Source of the DNA: Bryum argenteum
Lineage: Eukaryota; Streptophyta; Bryopsida; Bryales; Bryaceae
Assembly (NCBI GenBank): GCA_037043015.1
Contig: CM073325.1
Location: 19,385,001-19,449,000 of the forward strand
Length of the DNA stretch: 64,000 bases
Reading direction: 5' to 3'
In this document: positions 21,738 through 34,444 of the stretch, one piece after another
How the letters are laid out: each line of letters begins with the position of its first letter
How positions within the stretch are numbered: position 1 is the stretch's first letter
The notes under the pieces: model-generated
The model's input: the letters and a program-made list of their open reading frames with translations, nothing else
Databases searched by the model: none
Told to the model about the DNA's origin: nothing
Translations under genes and position numbers: made by a program

Positions 21738-22125
21738 ACATGGGGAGTCAAGGCCAACAAATCTCCAAGCCAATTCATTCACATTTTGAGTCCAGTTGGC
21801 TCCATGGGCCACTTGGAGAACACATTAAACAATTAATGGTGTGGGGCCAATTCCTCCATGTGTAAAGCCCTTGAGGTTGATCTGTAAAAGGAAAAATAAG
21901 GCTATGGGCAAATTTGTATTATTAGCTACATTCCATGCTTTTCATATGTTTGCATCAAAATATTTAAGTGAAATAATAATTTTGTATTAAAATCAAGAAA
22001 CGGCCTCTAGGCCATGAATTGGCCTTCAATTCTTGTATCTCCCAACTTTTGGAGCGTGGGCCATGTCATAACTTGTACTACACCCATTGTAATATAATAT
22101 CATAAAATTGGCCTTTACCCCATGT
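21738..22125. mobile_element. MITE-like TIR element, copy 1
   Basis: The left end ACATGGGGAGTCAAGGCCAA and right end TTGGCCTTTACCCCATGT are imperfect inverted repeats. The same sequence recurs in opposite orientation at 33300-33568, matching over most of its length (for example ATTCTTGTATCTCCCAACTTTTGGAG against ATTCTTGTAACTCACAACTTTTGGAG). There is no coding capacity. No convincing target duplication was found. Confidence 0.6.
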
Positions 22126-22305
22126 CAAGCCCCTCGGGCCAATTTTAAGTATTGAACCAATCATAAGAGAGGATTTGGCCATTACTTCATCCCATCAATC
22201 ACTTGGCCTCTCGTGTAAAGCGGCCCTTATATGGTGAGGTTCAAGTGAATAAGGTGTGAGGAGTTAGAAGGTGTTTGGCATTTAGTTGTTATCAATTTTA
22301 CTAGT

Positions 22306-22470
22306 TGGGTTTTGTGTTGTATTTCACTATATAAATGTATGGTATGTAGGTATACTATGTAAGGTTTTAAGTTATATTTCACTATTTGAATGTATAGTAT
22401 GTAGGTATACTAAGTAAGGTTTTAACTTATATTTCACTATTTGAATGTATAGTATGTAGGTATAGTATGA
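22306..22470. repeat. Three tandem copies of a 55-bp AT-rich unit
   Basis: Units begin near 22306, 22361 and 22416 and share TATATTTCACTATTTGAATG and AGTATGTAGGTATACTA. Copies 2 and 3 are nearly identical; copy 1 is more diverged. Confidence 0.85.
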
Positions 22471-22769
22471 AGACATGGACAACAATAGTTGGAGATTTGA
22501 ATCTTGACCTTTTTCCACTTTCATAATCGTGAATATGCCTTTGTGTTGAACATGTGCCTTTTTTGTAACATTAGCTCGCAGTCTTAATAATGTCTTAATA
22601 AATTGAAATAAGTTTTATTTTATCCAATAAAATGTCTATAGTACACATTATAGCTATGTCCCAACCTCCTACTAGGAAACAATACTAATGTGAATGATTA
22701 AGTGATTACAGAGCTTTTATGATATTGATGGTAAAAACTCTCCTCATATCTTTTGACATTGGTTCTCAA

Positions 22770-24215
22770 ATCAAAAAAAAAAAAAATTCAAGTCATAAAA
22801 TCTTAGAACACATTTTAAACCTACCCTCTAAGGGTCCAAGCGTACTTTAGACCTCCAAAACCAAAATTGCTATTTTTGACCACCTTGTAAAAGTTGAGGT
22901 ATAATTCAATTTAATTTACTTTCTTTTGCATCTTCAACCGTATGATCTTGACCCTTACTACCTAAACCAATACTAGGTAAGATTTCAACCGTTGGATTTT
23001 TACCAATTGTAAAATGGTAACGTTCAAAGTTGACTGAAAAGTTAATTTTGGGCTTTACTTGAAAAACATAGTCTAAATGGTGCCAAGGGAGACTTGATGA
23101 TTGCTACGTCAAACATTTTGGGCATGTTTTTTTTATATAAAGGTTATCAAGTTGAGTACGCTCATGCAAAATTTTAGAGACTCACTTTGCTCTTTTGACC
23201 TTCATGTAGATTATTTTCCAGAAGTAGGTCTAAAACCAACAATATAGTGGAACGTGCACTAAATTAGATATATTTGGTTCAAGAAAAAATAGACGACAAG
23301 TAGGTGCCTTTATGAGTTTGTGAACTTTGAGAAAAAAATAATTTAGAAGCATTCTAAAATCTCGAATTTTGTGAAATTTTGTAAGAAATTATTAAGAAAC
23401 TACTAGAAATGGCGAAAGTTGTTTCTATAATCTTTGGGGGCTGCCCTTGTGAAATTGGCAAACTTTTGGACTTCAATGTCTTTGAAACTTGAATAACGAC
23501 TTGGTTATAAACATATTTTTCAAATTTAAATTCAAAAAAGTCAAAATTTAAACTACCCTTTTTGGACTTGAAACCTTAACCCCTAAACGCCCAAGGGGGG
23601 GTAAAGCTCCTAACAATTGGTAATAATGCTGATTTTTTCAAAACTGCGTAAAAACAAATAAAAGATGAAAATGGAAAATCCAACCGTAGGATCTTCTTTG
23701 GAGCATGGCAATTAGTATGACCACCAAGTTGCATGCCATTTGGAGGTATGAATTTCAAGATCCATGCAAAAAAGGGGTGAAGATCACACCACCAAAACTT
23801 TCATGAAAAATCTCTTTCGCTCACTCTCACAAATTGAGGATCAAGGTTTTTACTACTTATCCAAGGAGGGAGTAGAGTAAACCCACCGAGGAGTTGAGCA
23901 AAAAAAACGGCGGATGAAAAATTGATGGGATGAAAGCGGGGTTGTGCACCAAAGACGGAGCCTCACATCCAAAATGTCGAAAAACAACACCGTGGGCGCT
24001 TAAGGGTTAAATTTCTAAATGGAGGTTTCAAAATTGGTACTTGACTTTGCAAATTCTACCACATACACTTTGCAGTGTAAAGAGCACCATATAAAAATCT
24101 TGGACAAAAATATTACATTTAACCCCTACATCTAGATTGCCCAAAATCACAAAAACCCATTTCCGGTTTTCAGGATCTTTAGGGTTGATTATGATGCCTA
24201 ATTATAATAATGATG
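22770..24215 (+). repeat. Dispersed repeat family, copy A
   Basis: This is non-coding AT-rich sequence matching 46010-47020 in the same orientation over about 1 kb. Shared blocks include CTAAATGGTGCCAAGGG, GTACGCTCATGCAAAA, GTAGGTGC and TTACCACATACAC, in the same order. Copy A has about 400 extra bases near 23590-24020. No TIR, LTR or coding frame was recognised, so the class is unknown. Confidence 0.65.
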
Positions 24216-24708
24216 CCTAATTACAACGGCATTGCTGGTACTGAAATTGGGTCGTCAAAATTGTAAGATCTTCAACTTCCATAATTCTTCCGAATAGGGA
24301 AAGTAGAAAGAATAGTAATGTGATGGATGTGGAAGACAGCCGCCTTCACATTCCGAGCTCTATGTGTAATTGTGTATGCACTCCTCCACCTTACAAATAT
24401 TTGAAGTCAAGCGGAATCCAAGGTTTTGCTTGAGTCCATCACTTTATTACACTGCAGAGAACTCCGTACACCACCTTGCAAGCGGCAGATCGTACTCATT
24501 CCAGCACTAAAATAGACCACAGTCAACTAGGAAACAGATACTGCAAGTTCAATGACCGCTGGAACGGAGGAAGTTCCTTATCTAAACTTCGCTTCTTCAT
24601 TTGTTCTGCAATAGTTGCAAATCCTGATCACCCTTTTCATACTTTACAGACAGTCGTAGACTTTGAGACCAGCCTTAATGGATACCTGACGACGAGGAGT
24701 ATTCGTGG

Positions 24709-27700
24709 TTACCGAAGTAGCTTCCCAGTGTGCCTCAAATGATTCAAGGTCCTCGAGAGACCATACACTGAAACGGCCTTGTAGGCAGCCCTGAATCCGT
24801 CACCATAGATGGGTGACGCATCTGTTTCAATTTGGTGCAAGAAGAACTCCCCCAGCTGTTTGCTGCTTGAGGATGCTCCATCGTAACTCCTTCGCATCAT
24901 GTCCAGCTCTGATCTCAACCACATGTGAGCGATCACTTGGCAAATCCCCTCTTCTATTTCATTGTCTAGACTCGGAAAATGTCCTGCATGTGCCGAAAAG
25001 GAAACTCAGAAATAATTCCTCCTGCATAACATCTTAACGCCCATAGATCCAAGATAGTCGATACGGGTTTTGGAAAAAAATTCAGCCAACTTTGAACATC
25101 ATGGTCTAGCAAATGAAGAATCGATGGTTCAAATTTGATATGTGAGTACAAGGTCAAGTTGAATTTGAGATCCACCGATTGGACGAGCTAATTAATGCTG
25201 CATTTTCAGTAATTTAGGCAATTTTGTACTGAGGACCTTTGAGGGCTAAGAAAGTGGGTAATTCAATTATGCTCACGCATATCCTCACATCTATAGCAGT
25301 GGAAGTAAGCTAACTCTTATAAGCATGTTTACTTAATGATAACGAAAGTGAAATGAGTGGGTGGTAAGTGGTCGATCTCTTACCGTCCAGACGAATCCAT
25401 GCATGCATCAGTTCGTGTGCTAGAATAGATCCTATTAACAACCTGCACAATCAATGATCCACTTGCTCAGAGCTTGTAACCAAATAACTTCTGCTTTTTG
25501 TTGCAAGTTCAAAACGAGGATCTGAGCTGAGTACCTGGGTAAGCCGTAGAGAACAAGGATGGCAGTAACCTCGCAACGGCGTGTTACTTTTGTTTCATGA
25601 TATCCACTAGGATCCTCTGGGTCGTAAGTCTGTTATCAAATCATAAAGAAGAAACAATGTACATCAGAGGCCTCACTCACAGGAGAAGTTCCTACAAACA
25701 ACGCTAACATACACTTACATTGAAAATTTGCTCTTCCGAAAGACATAGCCCTCGGGTTTCAGGGGCGTGAGTGTGTCCCTGCATTCACACCACTTATATT
25801 ATCAGTATAAAGAAAGGAAACCAATCCTGCAGGAAGTTTTACATAAAGTGAGACATGAGGACTGAATGATAGACTCACATCCTTCTCAACTTCACGAGCA
25901 TTGTTAAGAGCCTCCCGCTCCACCAGAAGCATCGGGATTTCTTGTTCGATGGGCATGCCGAGGTTCACTCTATAATATTTCAATATATCACGGAAGAGTG
26001 GCTGGCAGTTCTTCGTTGTCATAATTGCAGATTCCATGCATTCCGAGCACACTTTCCTTCCATCTTTCAAGCTTGTGTACCGTTGATCCACGCGCTGCAG
26101 ACTCAGGACCGTTCAGTAAGGTTGCTTGTAAGACAACAAACTGATTCATAGAATGCTAGCTCAGACAGAATGTGAGGCTCGTCCATCGACGACGACATGG
26201 TTACTGATTTGATGATGAGGAAATGTGTGAAAGGAGCCAAGAACATACCTCGATGCGATCACAACTGCAGCAGGATCGACTTCCATCTCTTTCATGTGAT
26301 GGACAGTACCTCTGGTTCCAAAACGGGTGTGAACGATACTCTATTTGCCCTCTGGCATTTAAAGGTATCTGCAGGTAACAAATCCCATCATGAGATCTCG
26401 GAGATCATGGCAATAGCAACAGAATCATCATCGAGTTTTTATAATGATGCTGCTTCACTAGGATGAAAGAGTATTAACAGCAGCCAGACTTGGTGGTCAA
26501 GGGAAGCTCACATGATTGAAGCAGATTTCGCACTTCGGATGAAAGAGCTTCTTGTAGCATCCTCGGTGATAGGGGTCACTTCCATGCACAGAAAGCTGCA
26601 GAGAAAAAATGTTAGTTAAAAGATTGCAAGTTTCGTGGATAGAATGCAATCACTGCCAAATTATATGAGTCAGGTTGAGTACCCTGTTGACAAACATTTG
26701 TTTGCAAAAGTGTCATTTACCTCTTTTTCTACGATTGACTCTTGGCAATACCGGCAGCGGAAGCAATCCGGGTGCCAGTTCTGGTTGACACAGGTCAAGA
26801 ACCTTCCGAATCCAAGCGTGAGATGGCAACCAGCACATGTCGATAATCCTACAGGCCTGCGCATCAACTCAGCTCTTGAGAATTACATCCCAGCTCAAAT
26901 TCATTGGCAGTAGTACTCAACCATGCCTCGGGCTCCAAACAGTGAAGCTTAACCCTGATTATTAGAACTTTTGACAAGGACTATTTCATTCTTCATAAAT
27001 TGACATGTACGAAATTTTGCATTGCTTCTGGTGCCTTTTCTAACTCAAATGTTCGCAATGTACCCTGAATCCTCAAAATCAGAATGCTTACCCTTTTGAT
27101 GGAGCCACTAATGAACTCGGAGGAGGAGAGCCATGTGAAGGCTCTGAGTACCGAAGCTTTAAAGAATCTTGCATTATCCTTGCTAAGTCCTCACTTCTCA
27201 TATCGTACTCATCAGCAGTCTTGTACCTTCCTAAAACATCATCCGCGTTAATGCAAGTACCAGCGCTAAATTCATATTCGATCCTACTGTCATGAAACGG
27301 CCACTTCAATGTGCAATCGCCGAAGGTAACAAAGAAACCCTCAGTGCCAACTTGAAGAGTGGGCCGCTGGAAATCACTAGAATCCCGATAAGTTGATTTG
27401 AACTCGTTAACAAAACATACGCATTCTAAAGTGGCTGTGAGTTTCAAAATGGGAGAGCTACTTACTGTCGCCATAAGCAGGGGGTGCCAGATGGTGATTA
27501 TAGTCGAACTCTTTGAACCTGCCGCTAGCAGGATTGTAAATCTCCGTGGTGCCACCATACTGGCTGACATATTTGCTGGTGTCACGAGAATAGCCATCTT
27601 GGTGACGCTCTCGGTGTTCATAACTACCCCGGCTTGGATGATGATACATGCTCTGATAAACATCCGCATACGGTTCCTGTTGAATGAAAGGGTCACATGA

Positions 27701-28148
27701 GCACAAAGTAACATCATGATAAGCATCACCACAAATAGCAAGATAGCAAGATGGTCAATTCCGTTGAAATGGCACCATCCCAAGTGGCATTTCACCAATC
27801 ACTTGGAATAGACTTACCATAATCTCTAATATCACCGATGATTCAAGGTTAGAGTTCAATTACATCACCTACTGTTGGCCCAAAATGACCCTGGAATCTC
27901 ATATCTAAGTAGTTACTTTTTACCTACCTTTTACTGATTTTTAACCTTCCTAGAAGTGCCATTTGAACGTTAAGGATAGTTACCTCAAAAATGGATGGTC
28001 CTCGCCATGGGCAAGAGCTGCCAAGATCCTCTGGAGGGCCGCTGAAAGACTCTTGCAGGTAGACTCCGTTGCATGGATACTCGTAGTATTCATTCTCCCC
28101 ATACCAACGATGGTCTGACGGGCCAAAGAATCTCTCCAACCACTGCAT
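24709..28148 (-). CDS. DA1: DA1-like LIM-domain ubiquitin-activated peptidase
   Basis: Eleven phase-consistent exons (28148-27984, 27676-27466, 27230-27092, 26856-26721, 26595-26512, 26368-26249, 26094-25879, 25778-25719, 25629-25535, 25442-25384, 24983-24709) give 519 aa; Arabidopsis DA1 is 532. The start MQWLERFFG matches the DA1 MGWxxKxFK start. Domains in order are: a variable N-terminus, one ubiquitin-interacting-like motif (SEDLARIMQDSLKLRY), a LIM domain (STCAGCHLTLGFGRFLTC through HPKCEICFNH), a second LIM-like Cys/His block (RYCPSHERDGSRSCCSCDRIE), and the zinc peptidase with HELMH and NEIEEGICQV. DA1 enzymes cleave growth regulators after mono-ubiquitination to limit organ size. A non-coding 5' exon is likely, since an acceptor lies at 28175. 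All zinc and catalytic residues seen appear intact. Confidence 0.95.
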
Positions 28149-28174
28149 CTTCAATCTCTGCTTACTGTCCAAGC

Positions 28175-29324
28175 CTGCAGATTCAATTCTACAAAGCAAG
28201 ACTTGATTAGGTCATGATGGTAATTCTTGACACACCCTTTATAAGCCCTTCAAAGTTCCATTTCGCCACCCTTAATCAGACTTTTTGACTCTGAGAATCT
28301 CGAAATACGTGCCATCCTAGGAAATCCGGGGTACGATTGAAGAGGTTCGACTGCAATGAAGAATCTGGTGTCATTCTTTCTTAGGTCGAAGTCACCGCAT
28401 TAGCAATAGCAATAATTCAATTGAAAGCACAGCCACTCACCACTTGACGATGATTCGGCATGCGGTACTCTCAGACCGAGAATGCGGAACAGGAGCTACT
28501 CATGACTCCATCTCCAACGCCAAGACAAGACGCCGGCGAGTCTTGGGGTACACTGTACTACGGACGCAATACAACTGCATTAGCTTCAACGCCACCGTCT
28601 TCTTCTTTTTATTGATACATCTACGACACCAACAATCAACTCCTTGCTAAATGAATCCTCACGAAACGCCCTAGCCACTGTAGATCTTCAATGGCCCACG
28701 CGAATATTACCAACCTACGTTGAGCACGAGGTGTGCTCACTGTGCTATGAATCGTAGCAAGCGAAAACTATTGGTACCACTCTCCAATCTCGATGCTATG
28801 CGGAGAGAGAGAAAGAGGAATCTTCTTCATAAGAAGAAAAATTCATCAAGAGATGAGGAACTAGTAAAGAAGCGACTACTTCTTGTTCTGACACTACCCA
28901 TTCCTGTTGCTTTACGGTAGACACTTGTCGCCTCCGACGATGACTGAACGATTGGATCCGACAAGCCTGTTCTATTTGCGGAAGTTCTAAATTTAGACGC
29001 CGAAATGGGCTGGAATTGTTCTATATAAAGCATTTATGTCGAATTTGGATCAAATTCTTGCCGAAAGATTAGCGAATGAGTCTCTAGAGCATCCAAGGGA
29101 AGGAGGTTCATACCGCAGACTGCGAGTGCGGATAGAGAGGCGAGACAAGCAGGGATCGTACAGGGAAGGCAGTAGTAGATGGGATCAAAGCTTGCTTGAG
29201 AATGGTACTGGGTTGCAACAGGAAAGGGCACTGTTGAGGCAGCCATGGCATACAAAAGGGCGACGACAAGTCGGAAGCCGGCCTGCAGGGTGAGTGGTGA
29301 GTGCCCACCATCTCCATCTCTATT
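28175..29324. other. Upstream region of the DA1-like gene
   Basis: Probably holds the promoter and a non-coding first exon of the DA1-like gene. Open stretches at 28444-28650 and 28720-28920 have no family marks. Confidence 0.45.
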
Positions 29325-29342
29325 GTCGTCGTCGTCGTCGTC
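29325..29342. repeat. (GTC)6 microsatellite
   Basis: Six perfect GTC units are followed by interrupted ones. On the minus strand it reads as an Asp run in the overlapping open stretch, which is therefore judged spurious. Confidence 0.9.
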
Positions 29343-29496
29343 ATCGTTACAGTGGCGAAGTGGGGACGGACTTTGACTGACCCGTGTGTACCGTTGCCGC
29401 GCGGCCGCGGTAGTGTCGTCATTGATACAGTGGGGAAGGTGACGACGGACTTTGACTGACCTGCATGTGCCGCTGCCTCGCGGCAGCGGTTGTGTC
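29342..29496. repeat. Two GC-rich ~79-bp tandem copies with a perfect hairpin
   Basis: ACGGACTTTGACTGACC occurs at 29366 and 29445. Each copy ends in a GC-rich self-complementary block. In copy 2 the arms CCGCTGCC (29470-29477) and GGCAGCGG (29482-29489) pair perfectly around a 4-base loop; copy 1 has CCGCGCGGCCGCGG in the same place. Confidence 0.75.
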
Positions 29497-29618
29497 CCTC
29501 CTCTTGCTGCTCGTGTGTTGTACCCACCATTGCCTGCATCTCCGCTTATGATTGTACTTACTCTGATGTAATCACGTAATTTGGGCGTTCCAGAGGCTCC
29601 AGTGTTTGAGTATCTCAT

Positions 29619-31254
29619 TTTTTTTATAATTACTCTCTTCAGTACAATGATTGCTTCTCAATAACTACTTTTGTCCAGGGTCGGGAAAGAGCCTAAGGCT
29701 AATAGAAATGCAGTCTACGCAAATGGCCAGATAGTCTATTGAGTATTAGAATTGTAGGAAAAAATGTTGGGAAAATGTACCCATCCCAACATGTGAGAGG
29801 GATGTATTTGAGACCCTTACTATCACGACTTTAAGAAAACATGTCTAATCTTTAAAGGTTCCAAATAATTTGATTTATGGTCTCTTATAAACTTTGCACA
29901 TGTTTCTAAAATTTGTCCCATGGTATATTTATCATGGAACTTTGTAAACAAAATGTGGTCATCTTTTGCAACTCTAGTCAAGCTTTCCATAGGCAATCTT
30001 GTAGCTTCATCAAAGAGTCACAAGTTAAATCTAAAGTGATTTACACTTGATTTGTTTTAATGTTGGTGTATATTATAAAATAAATAAAATAATATTTATT
30101 CGTAGCAACATGTTTCTCGGTGGGGGCAGGAAAGAAAAGTGAAGTGACAAGTGTGAGTATGGAGGCCTGTCATCGGAATTGAAAAGCCTGGCAAGGTGGG
30201 TAGGCGATTCCTTTCACCCTTGTCGGAATCATTAGAGCTGGGCAATCAATACGCTTCAGTGCCCATCAGAGTGACCTTGACTGTGGGTACATAATAACCT
30301 ATTATACAACTCATTTTCATTCATGGGAACTATCGCTCTTGAACCAAACCTGTCTGAAGCAACATGTAGAAATGGGTAGGGTAAAGCATTCCATGGAATT
30401 ATATGCGTCACATATCATAGTATTGTAAGAGTACCCGTGCAATGTCTAGTAGAAGTCATATTTGTAAACAAAATTGTGAAATAGTGAAGGTTGAAAGAAA
30501 GGAAAGAAAGATAAAAAGAGAGGATTTCAAACCTTTTCTTTGAGATTTGTGTGAGTAGAGAGTTTGTTGAACACATCTTGGATGAATACTTGAATGCATA
30601 CCTAGAGTTACTCTAGATAGAACATGTTGAAGTTTAGCTTCTTCATTGAAAGATTCTAATTAACTAGTCGAATGTCTTACAAATCTTAAAAAGCAATTGA
30701 TAGAAGTTTTAAATAACATTCTTAAGCACAAATGCTTAAGTAGATTAAGTTAGAGGAAGAAGGAAATTAGGAAATTAGCTAGAGTTAGTTATGGCAAATT
30801 TGGTAATCAATTACGAGTGTATCGAAACTCAATATCAAAGTTGGTTAAACGGGTTCTCAAAGCTCTTGAGTCTCAGGCACTCTAACTTGCCACATCTTCT
30901 ACGAGTTTGAACTAGAGTCTTTTCAACCATACTTGGGTGAAAGGTTGCCTCAAAGTCTTGAATATCCACTCCTGCCAAGCATCAATCTCGAAGAGGTTCT
31001 TCCACTTAGAACCGGGCTTTTTCGACTTGAAAGAAAATGCTTCATTTTTAAAAAATTGTCAAGCCCTCCAATTTTGATGAGCTTAGCAATTGGGGCATTT
31101 GGCATGACTCCGGAAGCTAGTGGTATTGGACCGAGATTCTCTAAGCTTACAGCCTCTCAACTAGCTTGAACGTCCTTCCTTCTTTAAGGACGTTTGGGAG
31201 GAAGGATATTTTATTTCTTTTGATGAAGGAAACTTCGTTTTGGCATTCAAGATG
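29619..31254. other. AT-rich spacer, no gene recognised
   Basis: Contains purine runs (for example near 30490-30520) and short open stretches such as 30933-31169 without family marks. Confidence 0.45.
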
Positions 31255-32230
31255 TGGAGCTAGGGCCCTGGACTAGTTTTATTAACAAGCTTCAAACCCA
31301 TTGGCGCCACATTCTTGTCAATCGAATGAATAGGGCCAAGTTAAAGAATGGTTAGGAATTTTCCCTACCTTGGCTAGCTCCTCTCCTAGCGTGGTGTTTC
31401 AAGCTCGAAGGGGTTATCAACCTCTAATTGAAATTGGCCGCCTCAAGAATCCCAACAAGGTTCACAAATTTTCTCTTAAAAACTCCATCTCTTTGCCATA
31501 GGGAATTGTTTGATGGAGACTCAAATTTTATTTAGGCATATTGCAAGAGTTAGAGTGGTGCAAGTTAAGAGACGACACAATAAAATTCAATTATTTTATT
31601 TTATGGACAAATTGACAAGCTCCCATGGAACCCCGACCGTTATGAATGGGAGGATAGAACACCTCTTATGGAGTTCTCCACAAAGGAAGGGAGGAGTTTT
31701 CGTAGCCAAATTTGCCAACCAAAGGATGTTGTGGAGAAGAAGTGGAACGTCATTATCTATAGAATTATAGGCTTAAGTGACTCAATGTCTGGGACAAGCA
31801 AATGATTAGAAAAGAAGTCGATGTCATTGATAAAGGAAGTTGATAGAGGTAAATTCCAATCCAACATTGACCAATATGTGTGGTGTGCAATGGTAGGGCC
31901 GAGGAACGGTTCTCCACAAATTTTAGGAGTACAACTCCACCACTTTGCTTGGAGATGGTGCGCTAACATTCTTTCTAGGCTTGCCTATGTTGGTGGTAGG
32001 CCAAGAAATCAAGCTCAAGTTCTTGATCTCAATTGGAAGCAAACGACCTCACATTTAACAATGTGAGGTAGACTAAGGAAAAACTTGAGCTATTTCTTTG
32101 GATAGGACTTCCTAAATATAGCAAGATGCATGGTATGGCGCAAGATCCAAAAAGCATGCATTAAAAATCTTAAGAAAAGTGAAATTGTTGTAGAAGAATT
32201 GATATAGCGATGGTGTGTCAATGGAGTACT
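31255..32230 (+). pseudogene. Decayed coding relic, family not identified
   Basis: One forward-strand direction keeps protein-like composition rich in Trp across about 1 kb, with phrases such as LPWNPDRYEWEDRTPLMEF (near 31620) and GVQLHHFAWRWCANILSR (near 31930), separated by several stops and frame changes. The Trp-rich style recalls transposon-encoded proteins with a reverse-transcriptase-associated zinc-binding region, but no diagnostic motif survives, so the family is left open. Confidence 0.3.
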
Positions 32231-33299
32231 AGCTACTTGGGTAGGAAGTTTCCCCAATGTCAGAAGTTAGATTCTTGAGATTTGTTCATTCTAATCTCTT
32301 CTTATAGGGTTCATTATACTTTGTTAGGTTTTTCTTTAGCCTAGATATGTGCACGGCACAAGCCGAACATGGCAAAGAGAGCTCTTGTATTTCATCCTCG
32401 CAGTAAAGGATTCCCTTTAATTGTGTCAAAGAAAAAAAGGAAAAAGAAAATTATATATATTCAAGGTACTAAACATCAATACTCATTTTTGTTATTCACA
32501 TCGATTATGTGTCTTTATAAAATTACAGTCTTCCATATGATGTATATTTATAATTATCACCACTTTAGTTAGGAGAAATAGTTCTTATGTAGAAATCCTG
32601 TAAGAGTGTTGTTATAAAGTGCATCACAACTAAGGGTGTCTTTGCAATTTGATTACCTTAGAGTTGGGAAGGGATATTTGTATCACCAAATAATTATAGT
32701 ATTTTTAAAAATATTTCTCACTGGCATAATTGTGTACATCAACCTCTCAATAAATTTCTTTTCCGTAAAAGTATCAATTTTCATGGTGAGATATTATTGA
32801 ATACTTTATAGTAGCAACATATACAACTTTTAAAATTTAATCCCTTACTAGAAAATTAATATTCAACTTCTGGAATGAATACATATGTCTTTAAAGAGGA
32901 ATCTTTCCAAGCAAAATTATGCTAGTAAAATGTGTTTTAAACTCACTTTTGCTTAAGATATACATCTTATCGATGGTCATCTTACGATCATACTTTATTT
33001 GTATTAGATTGACCTTTGTTACTTATATGAAAACACAAACTTTTATGAAGATGTATATGAAAACCACTTCAAGTCTACTAAAACTCAAGATGTCATCTTC
33101 TTTCATATTACCCTTGCTTCATTTAACAAAATTTCTACCCACATGAATTTATGTCGAGATAGAAAGTATTTGAATTGCAACAAAAGAAGTTCTTGAATTT
33201 TAAAAAATTGATGCAATGTTTGATGCGAAGCCGTTGATGAGGCCAATATATGTCAAAATCCTCTATTGTAATTGATCTATCTCCGGCTGAAAGGGGTTC
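32231..33299. other. AT-rich spacer, no gene recognised
   Basis: Low-complexity AT-rich sequence; short open stretches such as 32919-33146 look spurious. Confidence 0.45.
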
Positions 33300-33568
33300 A
33301 CATGGGGAGTCAAGGCCAACTTTCTAAAATTATATTATAATGGGTGGGTACAAGATATGGCCCGCTCTCCAAAAGTTGTGAGTTACAAGAATCGAAGGCC
33401 AATTCATGGCTTAGAGGCGGTTGTGTTTCCTTCAAGAAATCAGCCTCAAAGGGTTTTACACATGGGAAAGTAGGCCCTAGAGGTGTTGTTTAAGTGGCGC
33501 ATGGAGCCAATTGGGCTCCAAATGCGAGTAAATTGGTTTGGAGATTTGTTGGCCTCAATTCCCAATGT
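33300..33568. mobile_element. MITE-like TIR element, copy 2 (inverted relative to copy 1)
   Basis: The ends ACATGGGGAGTCAAGGCCAA and TTGGCCTCAATTCCCAATGT (the latter read on the opposite strand as 33568 to 33549) form terminal inverted repeats. Its reverse complement matches 21738-22125, with copy 1 longer by about 120 bp of internal sequence. Confidence 0.6.
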
Positions 33569-34444
33569 AACGTGTCGCTTGGAACAAAAATCACAAACCA
33601 AACAAGAAATCAAGAAAATGGATGCAATGTCTGCAATGTGTGATAAAATCAACGATAATGTTCAAGGCGTACTGCAACCAATGAATACATTTCGGGTGTA
33701 CTTGTCAAAGAGACAGAAATCCTACAATACCTCCAATGAATGGAATGAGTGTTGTGCCTTCCAAAGCGTATGATAGTTTCACATTACGGCACCTTGCACT
33801 TCTTCTCGAAGTATTTGCAACTCGCCATTAATTCACCGTCAACGCAGATTTGATGCTTGCCAGTGCCACACAATCCCATGGATCCTGCTAGTGGCGTCCT
33901 CCGTAGCAATCAGAAACATTTTTCTTATGCTCTTGTGCCACAATTGTTGCATGATTCTTGACAGTTGCGGTGTTTTCTTCTCATCACTCTAGCAGGATCA
34001 GCAAGTGAGCAAGTTTACATGGACTGATTGAGCTCGCGCCATTCAATGTGAAACTTCAGGTACTGCTTATCCTCCTCAAATTCCATCATTCAAATCGAGC
34101 TCGTGAAAGTTGATTCACTGTACTGTAAGAACGGCTATGTCCTGTCTTTTCTTGAAAGAAGTTCGGTCACTCATGTTACCCATTTGGTCAAGTGTACAGC
34201 AACATCAACTGTTGTCCATGGAATAGCTTCTAAATGCTTTGAATTGGGGAGAATTGAACACACTTCGGAGTTCATAGTTGACTATCTTGTGTCAGAGGTG
34301 CCCCATTCGGCAGATGAGTCGTTTGAGTTTCTGAAAAATGTTCTCAGATTCATTGCATCTGTTTGAAATTGTGATGTTATCTCTGCAGAAAACTCTCATC
34401 TTGGTAAGGGCAAACAGTGGCAGCTGATTAGGGTTTGAAACAGC
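33569..34444. other. Spacer and upstream region of the SDR gene
   Basis: Short open stretches (33483-33773, 34103-34366) lack family marks. The right end should hold the promoter and leader of the gene starting at 34445; no clear TATA box was picked. Confidence 0.45.

Noticed and set aside
27088-27798. 236-codon minus-strand frame
   Set aside because: Only its last part (27092-27230) is an exon of the DA1-like gene; the rest is intron and the reverse frame of exon 2.
29034-29618. 194-codon minus-strand and overlapping 143-codon frames
   Set aside because: They are produced by the GTC run and the GC-rich tandem copies (Asp runs, repeated segments) and show no domain.
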